64,000 bases of DNA. Origin: Actinomortierella ambigua (lineage: Eukaryota > Mortierellomycota > Mortierellomycetes > Mortierellales > Mortierellaceae). Position 1 is the stretch's first letter, and every line of letters begins with the position of its first letter. Positions 1-12,139 of the stretch are shown piece after piece. Under the pieces are notes generated by a model. The model saw only the letters and a program-made list of their open reading frames with translations, was not told the origin of the DNA and ran no database searches. The stretch lies in contig JAAAJB010000025.1 in assembly GCA_016098155.1 (NCBI GenBank), positions 1 to 64,000 on the forward strand, read 5' to 3'. The translations under genes and the position numbers were made by a program.

Positions 1-131
1 GTTCCGCTTTGGATCGTCTGTAGGGCATCTTAATACTTTTCGTTCTTGTCTTATTTCATGGACCCATCTTGCATATTGTTGACTTAACACTCCCTCTCGC
101 TCTCTCACTTCCATGCATTCACCTCTTTTAG
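1..131 (+). other. Probable intron 3' part upstream of the first visible GT49 exon
   Basis: No open frame continues through this stretch. It ends in a pyrimidine-rich run and TAG (129-131), a good splice acceptor for the coding sequence that follows. An ATG at 136 is out of frame with the protein. The initiator must be in an upstream exon, probably outside the window. Confidence 0.6.
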
Positions 132-3100
132 ACTAATGGCAACAACAAGAACGCTGAGGCCACCCGTGGCGACGCCACCCCTCCAACGCCGTCGTCGCCT
201 GTGCTAACCGTGTCTATCCCGGCCATTGACGATGAGGATGAAAGCTCACGCCCCGCATCGACCACAAGAGCCTCGTTTACGTTGCCGCCTCCCAACCTAT
301 GGGACGCGAACGCTCCTACAGACCCTTACATGTCGACTACCACTACCACGATCACCATTGGTTCTTCATCGTCCTCCCCTTCGTCCTCCTCGCCCTTTTC
401 CTCCTCTTCTTCCTCTTCACTTTCGACTTCTCCAAAAGGATCGGCCTATTCTGAAGGAGGATCAGCCAAGAAGAAACAACAGCAGCAACAGAATCAACAG
501 CAGCAACAAAGGCAGGAGCCACAGCATCGACAGGTCCAGCTAGTCGAAGCAGGACAAACAACGCGTGGTTTGTCCAGAGGCGGAGATCGATCCAAGATAT
601 CGATAGGGGGAGCAGCAACAAGGACATTCTCAACCTTTAGAGGATCGACCCCCACCTCCTCTTCCACCTTGACCATGTCAGGGGCTGGTGGTGTTGGTGG
701 TGTTGGTGGTGTTGGCGGGAGTGGAGGTGGCCCATCGACGGCGAGCAGTGGAAGTGCCGCGGCGACACCGACCCCATCCTGGGTGCGCTCTCCACCTGCT
801 GCTCAAGCAATCTCTCCTCCAGCTGTGCCGTCATCGACTACCCAGATCATACCGTCAGCAACAGCTGGCTTCGCTCATAAGACAACAGGCGCCACCTCCT
901 CTGCAGGTCATATGGGAACACCATCCACTAATTTGGCACCGCCGCCCAATAACAACAATAGTCTTTCGATTACATTAAGCTCGGCAGCAAACTTTACCGC
1001 GCCACATCACCCTCCCACACCGGAACCACACTCATTCCACCAAGGCCAGCAGAAGCAACAACAACAAAAACAAAAACAAAAACAGAGGCAGTATCACCAC
1101 CAGGATGACGATCCAAACATTTGGAAGCAGCAAGATCACCACTATTCCTCTCGAGTGCAGCGCCAAGAGTCGACCGGTGGCGGTGGCAGCTGGCTCAGTG
1201 TCTTTTCCGGCTCGGCAACCAAGGAACGGTCATTATCATCATCGCCATCCATTAGTCCCGATAGTGACACGGAGATCCTTTTTGACAGTCGCGGAGAGGA
1301 CGATACTATGAACGATTTGGAGGAGGATGAGCGCAAATATGGACAGCCCGTCCATCGTACCTTTGCACGGTTTCCACGCCGTCGATCGTCATCCGCCTCT
1401 TCTTTGGATACCTTTACCACCGCCACGAAGCGACAACAACGTCGTCGTGGTGGTGCCGGTGGGCTACGTTCGACGGGCAACGGGTGGTTCACCCGACTCC
1501 AAAAGCGCTATTTTATTTGGAAGCGACAACGCAGGCGGTTGTATTCGCTGATTCGACTGGTCGTGTTGGCTTTGCTGTCTGCCGCGGTGGTGTTCACGAC
1601 ACTAGAGCTACTCCTAGGATTTGACTTTGACGGCGACGATGGTCCGCTGCGAACAGGTGGTGGTGGTGGAATGGATAGAGCGAAGGCACACTTCAAGAGT
1701 TTTGACTACAACCTGCGGGAGCTCAGGCTTCGACGGAAACAATCTACCAAGCGGCGATCACCGTCAGTCTTTGACGTTCAGGCGCAAAACTATACCCGGC
1801 ATTTCTGGGAATTGCCGATCCAGGATCACCTTGGAGGTAAGAGGGCAGCAAGGGAAGGGGGGTTCAAATGGGCAAGATTTTTTTTCCCATTCAGATGGCA
1901 AAGCCCATGTTGTGATTACGGCTCGTTTTCTGAACACAGATATTTTCCCACCTTCTTCTAAAAAAATAATAGGGGGATCGTCGATCGACATCAACGAGGA
2001 CTATATGCTTTCCAAAGCTTTTGCGGGAGCGATGCAGCCGACGCGAGTGATTCCATTCTATTTTCGGGCATCGGAACGATTTCCAAAGAAGATGGTGACG
2101 ATCACGACGTTGATCACGCCAGATCGGTTCCAAGTGTTTTGTCGACTGGTGCATCAATACCAGGGCCCAATCTCGGTGGCGACGCACATCCGACTGGACG
2201 AGAACCCCGATGAGCAATTCCGGATCCTAAACGAGCTTTGGGCGACTCATGCCGAACTGGGTCGGTTCGTCGACTTGCATGTCGTTGTCGACAAGATTGA
2301 TTTCCAGCTCAATATGTGGCGCAATATCGGACGTTTGTTTGCTAGGACAGACTACTTTATGATGCTGGATGGTAATGTTTCATGGATCGCAGAAGAAGAC
2401 GAAAAGCGAGGCGGGGGGTCTTTGTCTATTTCTCCGAGAAGATACGGTTTCGCTCAAGCTTAGTCTTTTTTATATGTATCTTTTTTTTTAGTCGATTTTC
2501 ACATTCCATCAGGATTCAAGAGACGGCTCCATGAGGACAAGCGTATCCAAGAGCTGCTAGAACAAGGAGCGGCACTCGTGGTACCAGCCTTTGAGTACTC
2601 AGCGGAGACGGATCCCAAGGATTCATTTTACTTTCCGGATACGAAGCGGGATCTTGTGAATCTGCATGAGAAGGGCTATATTCGCGTCTTTCACGACTTC
2701 TTCCCCCCGGGACATAATGCAACCGACTATTCAACATGGTTTGGGTTGAGTGGTGTCCAGTTCAAGGGATTCTTTAACAGCAAGAATCAACCTATTGCGC
2801 CCGCACTACCCCCCATGTCGCCTCCAGTACGCATCGAGAATGGACGCTTGGTGCCCATTCCCGATGATCAGCAGGAACCTTATAAAATCACCACCTTCCA
2901 ACCCAAGTATGAGCCGTATATCATTGTCAAGCGTGAAGGCACACCTTGGTGCGACGAACGATTTGTCGGCTATGGCGGCAATAAGGCGGTAAGTCACTCA
3001 ATAGGATGTGTATACCCTTCAACTCTAAGATTCGTTTTAACTGGATGAACAAAACGACTCACTTTGTTTATTTTTTTTTTTTCTGGTATTAACCTACCTG

Positions 3101-3466
3101 TTAAAAAATATACAGGCGTGTCTATTTGAGATCTACGCGAGCGGGATCGACTTTTACGTGATGCCTCAAGATTTCTTGATCCACCAATTCCACGACTATC
3201 GGGACAACGACCGGAAGAACGGACGGATCCTGAACCGGCAGATCTTTATCAATTTCCAACAAGAGTCGTGCTTCAAGTATCTCGAGACCATGATCCTCAC
3301 GGGCGAGTGGTATACCCCCAAGGCCAACAATCTGCGTGAGCAGTGTGAGGTCTTTGATGGCTTCCTCAAGACCGCCGATGCTCTCGCCCGCGAGTACGAG
3401 GCCAAGCATCCCAACAGTCTATTGCGCCACCGTGTCTTTGTCCCCGATGATAACAATCTCAAGGCA

Positions 3467-3503
<37 letters not shown>

Positions 3504-4387
3504 GAGGTAATGGTGATGACCGACGGTTGCCACCCCACCATCCGATCGGCAACCGTTATGGAGAAGGATCAGGATCAGGAGGAGGAGGAGGGAGCGCCGC
3601 CTCAAGCGAAGACGATGGTCTCTTTTACCATTTGCTCCACGGCACGATCGGCCTGCAAGGGGGCAAGGTCTGGGGAGGCATCACGCCAAAGACATATTAC
3701 ACCGACCCCGAAGCCGCCATGCTCCCTCCCTCTGCTGCTTCTTCTTCATCTTCTTCCTTTTCATCTTCCAATTCTTCTCCGCAACAGGGTCAAAAGCCTG
3801 CTGCTACCGCTGCCGCCGTCGCTGGTGGTGGAAATATTGACGTGGATGGTGAGCCAATCGCGCCTTCCGAAGAAGACGCGAAAGAAGACCGTAGGCCTGC
3901 AACGAATGCCCAGGCAGAGGAGGTGGTGCCAAAGGACACCCACGTGGACCAAGACCACCTCGATGCCTTCCGGGCAGGGCATCTCGTGCCGGGCGCGGTA
4001 CCATTCTCGTTCCATCGCGATCGTGATGAGGAACCAGGTGGGACCGCCGCCGGTGAAGACCGTGTGGCCGAGGAAGGTGCGGAGAAGAAGGTGGTGGTGG
4101 AGGACGGGGAGAGGGGAGACGGTAGTACACAGTCGGTGCAAGTGCAACAGCAGCAGCAGCAGCAAGGCAACAACGAAGTGGCCAAGGAAGCGGAGGACCC
4201 AAACCTCTACCACCACAAGTGGACTCCTCCTATCCCGAACATGGATCGGTCCCCGGCGCAATCGAAGATGGCGGGTGCTGACAACAATGCTGTTAGCAAC
4301 GACCAACAATCGTTTGAACAGGCTGCGGAGAAAATGGAGGATAGTGTCCTGGAGATGCTACGATCCAAGCCAGACACCGTCAAGTGA
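132..4387 (+). CDS. LARGE-like GT49 glycosyltransferase, 5' partial
   Basis: Exons 132-1836, 1973-2371, 2492-2988 and 3116-4387 give 1,290 residues in the window. The reading frame is open back to an acceptor (TAG at 129-131), so the first exon lies near or beyond the left edge. The protein has a Ser/Gln/Gly-rich cytosolic stretch of about 465 residues, one membrane segment (about 466-496) and a GT49 catalytic domain (about 569-975). A C-terminal tail of about 300 residues is rich in Gln, Ser and Glu. Landmarks are AMQPTRVIPFYF, the metal-binding DVD in MMLDVDFHI, and GTPWCDERFVGYGGNKA. GT49 enzymes (LARGE, B4GAT1) are Golgi type II glycosyltransferases that act on glycan ends; the fungal acceptor is unknown. 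The second copy at 44735-46275 lacks both tails. Family call is firm; substrate is unknown. Confidence 0.85.
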
Positions 4388-5046
4388 AGGGAAAAAAAAA
4401 GAGAAGAGAAAGTGAAAGCTTCTTCTACCCACACGCTTCCCTACTCCTCCTCTTTTGTATCGTTATTTATACCCTCCTCCACTCCTCCCGCGTTGTAATA
4501 AATCTCTTACTATTGTTTTGGGGCATCCGTTTTCTTGCAATGTACCTGTACTCCTTTACCACCTCCTATACCCCCCTATACCTTCAATGCCTCCCTCCTT
4601 TCCCCCCTCCTACTCTCTCATTCCCAACCTCCCATCTTCCCTCCTACCTACTTCTCTGCCCGACCGATGAAAACTAAATAAGAAAATCACGTCCCCGAAT
4701 GCCTGTGAGATGTATATTCTTTTCTCGATAAACAAATTGGAGTGAGTCAGCGGCAGCGTGAGGGGGGGCATATGTGTGCCCATGTGTTGTGCTTTGCATG
4801 AATGAATGGTTGTGAAAAAAAAGAGTGCCGTGATGAAGGTTGGCAGGCAAAAAAGAAAAAAAACAGGACGGGGTCGAGCTGGGGGGTTTTTTTTGTTGAA
4901 AAATAAAAAAGATAGGCGGGAGCAAACGAAAGGATGTGACAAAATAAAAGGAAACGAGGGGGAGGGGGGAGAACGCAGTGACGAAAAAAGAGAGCAAATG
5001 GCGATAATATACAAGGGTGACAGAGAAAAAAAGAAAAGGTCGATCA
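4388..5046. other. Convergent 3' intergenic region, GT49/OGT
   Basis: About 660 bases between two converging stop codons. The left half is C/T-rich and the right half A/G-rich, as expected for the 3' untranslated parts of genes on opposite strands. I see no further gene. Confidence 0.6.
4497..4502 (+). terminator. Candidate poly(A) signal of the first GT49 gene
   Basis: A canonical AATAAA lies about 110 bases after the GT49 stop codon, inside a pyrimidine-rich 3' flank. Confidence 0.5.
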
Positions 5047-8000
5047 TCACTGAGGTGGGGCTCGAGCCTGATCTGGCACAAAGATCATGCCAGAGGCTGG
5101 GAGGACAGCGGCGGTGGCAGCGGCTGCTACTGCAGAAGCGCAGGAGTTAGCATTGCTCTTCCGCTTCTCCTCGGCCGGATGACCGCCACCGCTACCTTTG
5201 AGGCCACCATATTGGCTCAAGCGTGACATGGGCGGTGTTAGCCCGGTTCGCCCGGTCTCTTCCCGCAATGTCGAGCATGCCGTGTCGTGGTCCGACGGTG
5301 CCCGGTGCACGCTCATCGCCGCATTGCCATGGCCTCCTCCTCCTCCTCCTCCTGGTGCTCCGCTGGCGGCTCCCATGAGCATTTCGGGCCCATCGACCAA
5401 TCCTGTTCGTCCTCCTCCGCCACTACCTCCTCCACCTCCACTGCCGCTGCCTCGGATTCCTGATCCTGATCCGGCTCCAACCCCTCCTCCATTTCCTCCG
5501 CCATCTAGCCTCGACCCATCAACACCGCCACTACCAAGCGACGCCCGCGACGCATAGGCAGTAGCGCTGCCGTGGCCGCTGCCACTGGATCCTTCGTGTG
5601 CCCCACCAGAGCTATGGCCACTGTGATTGCTGGCGATACTGCCGCCCGAGTGCCGAGGACCGGCTGCATAGACGGGTCCGTTCATCGCTACTGTTGTCGC
5701 GCCATAATGTTGGTGCTGGTTCTGATTCTGGCGATGGCGCTGGTGATGGTCGTCCTTGCCATTGGCGCCACTGGCGGGTGTCGTCGAAGACGAGGACGAC
5801 GTGGATGAGGACGATGCCTGCACCAACATCCTTAACCACTCTGGGGCCGTTGAATCATCCCCTTGCGAGATCAATGACGCCTTGCGCTTGCCAAGAGTCT
5901 CGTCATCATCGTCATCGGTATTGTCGATGATGATGTTGCTCGCCCGTCGCTGGCTCAGACTATGGCGGCGGTGGCCTTGCTCAAACAGGCTGCTATGGCC
6001 ATTGGCCCTCCTCAACGACGACCCTCCATTGGTAACCAGTGGTTGGAGAGGCGGTGTAGGTGTCGCCAGATGAGACTGCCCTGGCACTGTTTGGGGCAGT
6101 GGCGACTGCAGGTTCAGCTCATCAAACTCCTCTCCGGTCTCCCACCGTCGCCAAGCCTCAGCGTATCCCTTTTCAAGATTCCGCGTCCACCGCAACGTGT
6201 CAAACAACAGGCTGCCATCGCGCTCCTCCCACAGCTTGCGTCGCAGCTCAATCAGTCGCCCGTGTCCCACCCAATGCACAATCGACACATTGCCGCTCGT
6301 AAGCGCCGCTTGCAGCGGTGGCACTGGTGGCGTCGCACGATGATGATGAGGCTGTTGATGCTGCTGATGGAGGTGGAGGTGCGCGTGGTGTGTCGGATGC
6401 GGGGCTGCAAGACCGTATTGCTGCAGTGGCAACGCCACCGTCGCTGTTGTAAGGCCGCCAGCGGGGGACGCCGTACGCATGCCATTGACGCCCACAAGAT
6501 TACTTGCGGTGACGGCGGCGGGCTGCTGCTGTAGTGGTTGAGATGCTAGCCCATTAACTGCTGCTGCAGCTGCTGCCGAGGGTGCCGTCGTCTTGAGCAG
6601 TCCCAACCGGCTCTTAAGTACACTATCTTCGACATACTCCCATCGACAGTCTTGCGCATAAGCAACGGCCTTGTCCTCATACTCTTGTTCGGACCCGACA
6701 ATCAATTCCGGCCCATATCCCGTCGCATATGCAATACTGGCGCCGACACGAGAACACATCTTGTGTTGATACTTGGGGAAGGTCAGAATCGGGGTTCCGC
6801 TCCACAAGATGTCCGCCGCCGTCGTGTGCGCGTTACACTCGGGTGTGTCCAGGAACAAGTCTGCAACGCGTCCGCGATGAATGTGCACCTGCTTTGGTGC
6901 CACATCCGTGAAAACCACTCGAGACGCCACTGCTGGCCCTGCCCACTCGTGCGCTGTCCGCAATAAGTGCGACTCTCCAGCCGCTGGGAACCGTAACAAC
7001 CATAGGATCGAGTTGGGCACTCGCTGGAGAATGCGGAGCCACACCTTGAAGATCAACGGGTCAATCTATTTTTTTTTTTCGTCAAAAGTAATCAGTCGCG
7101 CAATCAGTTGTCAGATGATCAGTTTGGATTGACATATAGTCCATCAATAAATATCGCCAGATTCGTTCTGCCCCTGTTTTTTTTTCTTACCTTGTACAGT
7201 TGGTTAAAGTTGGCAAAGATGACCGTGTTCTCGGCAATACCAGGGAAGAGCTCCTTACGCATTTGCCACCGCCGGTCTTGCTCAAGATGCCATGCCCACT
7301 CGGTGCTGGCCGCCAGGTGCGGTTCTGTTGCTTGCAACAACCGCTTCTCTTGCTCCTTCTCCTCCTCACGGAAGCCCTGCCGATGGTCGTTGACGAAATA
7401 GCTGTGTGGCATGTAAATGAACTTCTCCGTGTAGACCCAGTCATCTCCCGGTTCCTCTGGGTCCAAATCGCCCTCAAAGTCGGAAAACGTTCCCCACATC
7501 ACTGAGGGGTCGTTGCTGTATCCGGCTCCGGCTCCGTCAGCTAGTGTGGAAGGGGTCGACAGCGTTGGCTCCTGTCCCTCTTGCTTGATCAGCCTTCCTC
7601 CCATGGCTTCTTGTGGACCAAGCACCAAGGCACCGTGTTGTTCTGCATTCATTGATTGTTGCTGTTTCTGCAGTTTGCGTTGCTTTCGTCGCCAGGCCAC
7701 TGCACTCACCATCTCCGGTGGACAGACAATCGGGTCCGCAATGATCCAATCACACCATCCAGCACCCAGTGTTCCAGCAAAGCCCATGAACGAAACCTGG
7801 ACCGGGCACGGCCGCGCCGCAAAGACTTCGTTGCGTGCTCCCTTGGTGTATCCGTTGAGGTTGACAAGCACGTGAATCCCATCGGCGACAACCCGCTCCA
7901 CGATCGCCTGCGTGCTCCACGTCGACACCTCGATAAAATGCTCAACCTCGCTCTGGATCTTGGCCCGGTACGGTGTCTGGTCCGCGGGTGTCGTCGCGTA

Positions 8001-11000
8001 GCAAAACACCTCATACCGCGCCTTGTCATGCATCCCAAAGACCGATTGCATCAAATGCGACAATGGATGGTTGTTAAAGTCGCTGCTTACATACCCAATC
8101 TTGAGCCGTGGCTGCGGAGGTTGCGGTGGCGGATACACCGTGCTCGGCAGCCAATGCGACCCTAGCGTTCCATGTGTGATCCGCAGCGCATTCCGGTGCG
8201 AAATCAACCGGATCTGGCGTGCCGACAATGGGTACGTGAATGTGTGGAACGGCAGCACCGTCGGGACTGGCGGAGGGGCCATACCGTGCGGCAACATTGG
8301 TCGTCGGTACTTTTCTAGAGTGCTACCTGCCGACGATCGGATTGCCTTGTTGGTGCCTGCCCCTGCTGCCGCTGCTGCTGGACCAAAGGGCTCGTACGAC
8401 TCCAAATACCACGACCGCTGCAGCCGCCGTGTCGCTCGTTCGATCAGGCGAATGACCCAACCTCCTTCGTTACGGCGGTCGCTGGCATCCGTCCGTCGGA
8501 TCCAGCCATCCAAACGCCGCTTCCAAACCTCGAGGTCTGGGTGGTTGGTATCCGAGTCCAGGAAGGCCCGTAGCACTAACGCCCAGAGGTCATTGTAGAA
8601 CGTCCGGACGACGCCCATGCTCCACAGCGCGCCCTCATTGAGTTGCTTCTCTACAATCTCCGAGACACGGCCCATCCAGCCAGATCGGGGTACCTTTTTC
8701 AGTCCCATCGTATTGAGGATCGTCAACTGACCGTCCGCTGACACACTCACAGGGCCTACACCGCCTCGTCCGCGCCAGTCACACACGCCGCCCAGCGCGT
8801 TCACGAGGCCACAGACAGCCTCGGAAAAGTTGGGATTAATCTCGACAGCGCGGAGGTACCACTGGACACTATCCTGGACCTTACCCAGATCCTTTATCGC
8901 GTTACCCAGGTTGGCGAGCGCGACATCGAACCGTGGGTTACACTCGACCGCCTTTTCGTACATCGCCACCGCCTCATTCAGCTGGCCCATGTCCTTGAGC
9001 AGCGAACCCAGGTTGGTGTATAGATGCGGGTGTCGAGGATCCAGTTGAAGGCCATAGTTGTAGAATTGCAACGCCAGTCCTTGCCCCGTTACGGATGGGG
9101 CCGCGGCCGGGATCACCAGCCCGTTCGCTTGCACATGCAACTGCATCGGCTGTGCAGGTGTTGGGTACGTCACCGTTGGGGCCGAAGGTGGGATCGAGCT
9201 CAGTAGGATACCGAGGTTGTTACACGTCGACGGTGATGGGTTCAGAGCCAGACTCAGATAGTACAGTGGTAGAAGCATTGACATCGTCGGCACATAGTCG
9301 TCATCTCCTGCCAGCTCCTTGGCCTTCGTCGGGTGATCCATGACGTCCTGATACAACTTGGCAAGGGTCAACAAGATGGTACTAGTCGTCTGATTGGCTT
9401 GCTGCCAGAGCGCTGCATTGTTACCTCCGCTTGCTGCTGCGGCCGCTGCTGCTGCTGCTACCCCGCCATTGGCGGCTGCTGCCGCTGCCACTGCGGCGGC
9501 GCCCTCCGCACAGGTCGCTGCCAGAGTGGTCAGACCCGGGAGCACGCCGCCGGTCTCACGGAAGACAAGCTGGGTTAACTGGAGAGCCTCCTCTGGTCGC
9601 AACAACAGCATCATACCCTCGAGCTCCTGTTTCGCTGGCCGTCCAAAGCCGGATGCCATCCGAATCACCGTCATAATCTCGTACACGACCTGCATCGCGC
9701 CCACGCCTTGTCCAAACACAATCTCCAGGCTGCGCTCATACTCGCGACGCGCCCCCGCCATGTCGCCCAGTGCGTACTTGAGATTGCCCTTGGCGTAGAG
9801 TAGGTTCTGAAGACGTGGGATATGTTGGATGGGCAATGGAGGTGGTTGTTCCCCTGTCGGATCATTCGGGTCGGGGAGAACGTTGGCCTCGACAAACTCG
9901 CAAATCTTCAGCGCCTCCTTGTACCGCGGAGGTTGGCTGACTGCAGGAGGCTTATCCGTCTTGGCCTTTTTCTCGGATTTGCTGCTATCATTGGAGGAGG
10001 CCTCTGCCGGCCCTGATGCCGCCGACGTGCCGCCATTGGTGGATGTGCTTGCTGCGCTAGACGCAGAAGCGGTAGCGGCAGCAGCGGCGGCGGCGGCTGC
10101 TGCTGCTGCTGCAGAAGATGATGCTACAGACGATGATGCAGAGTCGGTCGCGCCATAGCCTGAACAGAGGACGCCAATCAAATTCTCGACGGCATCCCAG
10201 TAACCAGGACGTAATCGAACGGCCTTCCACCACCATGACTCGGCCTCAGACTGTCGACCCATGCTGCGGAGGGTAGTGCCAATGTTGCTCATCGCCTCAA
10301 CGTAGTTGGGGTCCTTTGTCAAAATGAGGTTGTTGTAATGAAGCGACATCTGGTAGTTGCGCCGCGTGTAGTGGACGCACGCGAGCAGCAAAAGTGTTGG
10401 TAGATGTGATGGATGCAATGTGGTGATGATCTGAAGGATATTGGTCAATGATGTAGACTGAGTGTGTGATGTCGTCTCTGCTGCATAAAGAGTGTGAGCA
10501 TAAGCCAAGAGGTAATCTACGATACAAAAAAAGAAGGGAGATAAATCATTGAGCAAACCATGGCCCACCCTTTCGCAGCTACTAACTATAGAGACCTTCT
10601 TCATGAAAAATAATGCCAATCATTCCAAGAGGACCACATCGAATCACAATTGCTCTTACCTCGCCACTCGTCTTGTCGAACATCAACGATGACTTGTTGA
10701 CCCTTTCCATCAGCAAGCTGGACCTGAACCACCAGTTGAGGCTGGGCAACCTGACCCAAATGGACCTTGGTGACTGTCAGAGGCCCTGAGCTCAAGGCAA
10801 CTGCGGCCAAATGCTGTTGCTGCTGTTGCTGTTGTGCTAAGGCAGCGGCCATTATGGCTTGCTGCTGCTGTTGAAGCTGCTGTTGTTGATCATGACCTAG
10901 CCTCTGACGCTCCATGACTAATTGCTGATGCTGAATCATGGTCGCAATACTCGTCTGTTGCTGTAGTTGCTGTTGTTGCAGTTGCTGTTGTTGCTGTTGC

Positions 11001-12139
11001 TGTTGCTGTTGTTGTTTCTGTAGTTGCGCCTGTTGTAACTGCAGCTGCTGCGACACGGCTTGCGAAGGCATCTGGAGTTGGCTGCTCGAAGCACCATGCG
11101 ACCATGCCTGAGGGTGGACATTGAGCTGAGCCTGCTCGTACAAGGAAACCTGTGATTGCTGTGATGGGTGGGCATGAAATGGTGGTTGCTGCTGCTGTTG
11201 TAGTTGCTGTTGTTGTTGCTGGTATAGTGAAGATGGTGGGATGGGTTGTTGCTGGTGCTTATGATAGCTTTGTGCCCCAGGTGGAGGCAAGGCGATGACG
11301 CGCTGAGAGTAATGTGCAGTTGCTGGCCGAGTTGAATGCGCATGTGTTTGAGAGTGATAGGCCTGAGTAGGGTCTTGAAGCAAATAGTGACCCTGGTGTT
11401 GGTTCTGCTGGAGCTGGTTTTGTGCAAGCTGCTGTTGCTGCGCTGAATAATCCTGATAGTATTGCTGGTTCAGCTGAGGCTGGAGAGCATGATGTTGTTG
11501 TTGTGATTGTTGAGGGTGCTGAGGAAGAAGCACCCGATCAGGCTTCGGGGGCAGCTCATGCGGCTTATAGTACGATGACGAGACCTGCTGTTGGTAAGAT
11601 TGAATCACCTGTTGTGCCTGAGCTTGACTCTGTTGTTGCTGAAAATGGAGAAGTTGCTGCTGTTGATGTAATGATTGCTGCAACGAGGGCTGAGCCTCAT
11701 CGTACGTCCCTGCGGCAGGGTGCTGGAGAATGCTGTCCAGGTATTGATGATCTGAGAAGCTTCCGCGGCCTGCTCGCGCTCGCTGCCAATCCAAGTGATG
11801 ATAGGCATCAACGCTTCCGGATCGTTCAAGCCGCAACCACCCCCTGTCTTGGTGATAGTAGTATGACAGTGTGTTTGGTGAAGGTGGTGGCTGCATGTAC
11901 GACGGCAACTGTTGCTGAATATGGGCCTGGTAGGAGTTGACAACCTTGGCATGACTTGCTCCCCCTGCAAGCTGCTGCTGCTGTTGTTGCAAAAGTTGTT
12001 GGTGGGTGTACTCCCGGACAAAAGCGGCGGCCTGACTCTGATATGACCCTGCTGCATCAGCATGATCCATGTGCCCAAGGTTGTAACCACTTCCAGCAGC
12101 CGAGGACCCATTGTGTGAAGACGCCTGTGGTATGTCCAT
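5047..12139 (-). CDS. OGT: UDP-GlcNAc:protein O-GlcNAc transferase (GT41), giant form
   Basis: Exons 12139-10660, 10516-7191 and 7065-5047 give 2,274 residues. OGT moves GlcNAc from UDP-GlcNAc to Ser/Thr of nuclear and cytosolic proteins. Residues 1-490 are Gln-rich. TPR-like helices lie near 520-600 and clear TPRs near 975-1080. The catalytic N-lobe starts near 1297 with GYVSSDFNNHPLSHLMQS, which keeps the active-site His. The exon junction rebuilds NFNQLYKIDP with the conserved Lys. The C-lobe has RGRVADLFLDTPECNAHTT, with the UDP-binding His-Thr-Thr and the following Asp. A Gln/His/Ala insert of about 110 residues splits the C-lobe before the conserved helix LIELRRKLWEERDGSLLFD. A Ser/Gly-rich tail of about 360 residues follows. 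Animal OGT is about 1,040 residues. Function is firm; the additions are unexplained. Confidence 0.93.
10958..11022 (-). repeat. Interrupted CAG/CAA tract in OGT N-terminal region
   Basis: Seen as TGTTGC units on the given strand. It encodes a near-pure Gln run in the OGT N-terminus. Mixing of CAG and CAA codons suggests selection for Gln rather than recent slippage. Confidence 0.7.

Noticed and set aside
1940..1972. Earlier acceptor (CACAG before 1940) for GT49 exon 3
   Set aside because: It keeps phase but adds 11 residues with no counterpart in the compact paralog. The TAG at 1970-1972 aligns the two proteins better.
3470..3502. CAG repeats considered as a CRISPR-like or mobile repeat
   Set aside because: It is an ordinary trinucleotide microsatellite coding poly-Gln in GT49. 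No spacer structure exists, and the host is eukaryotic.
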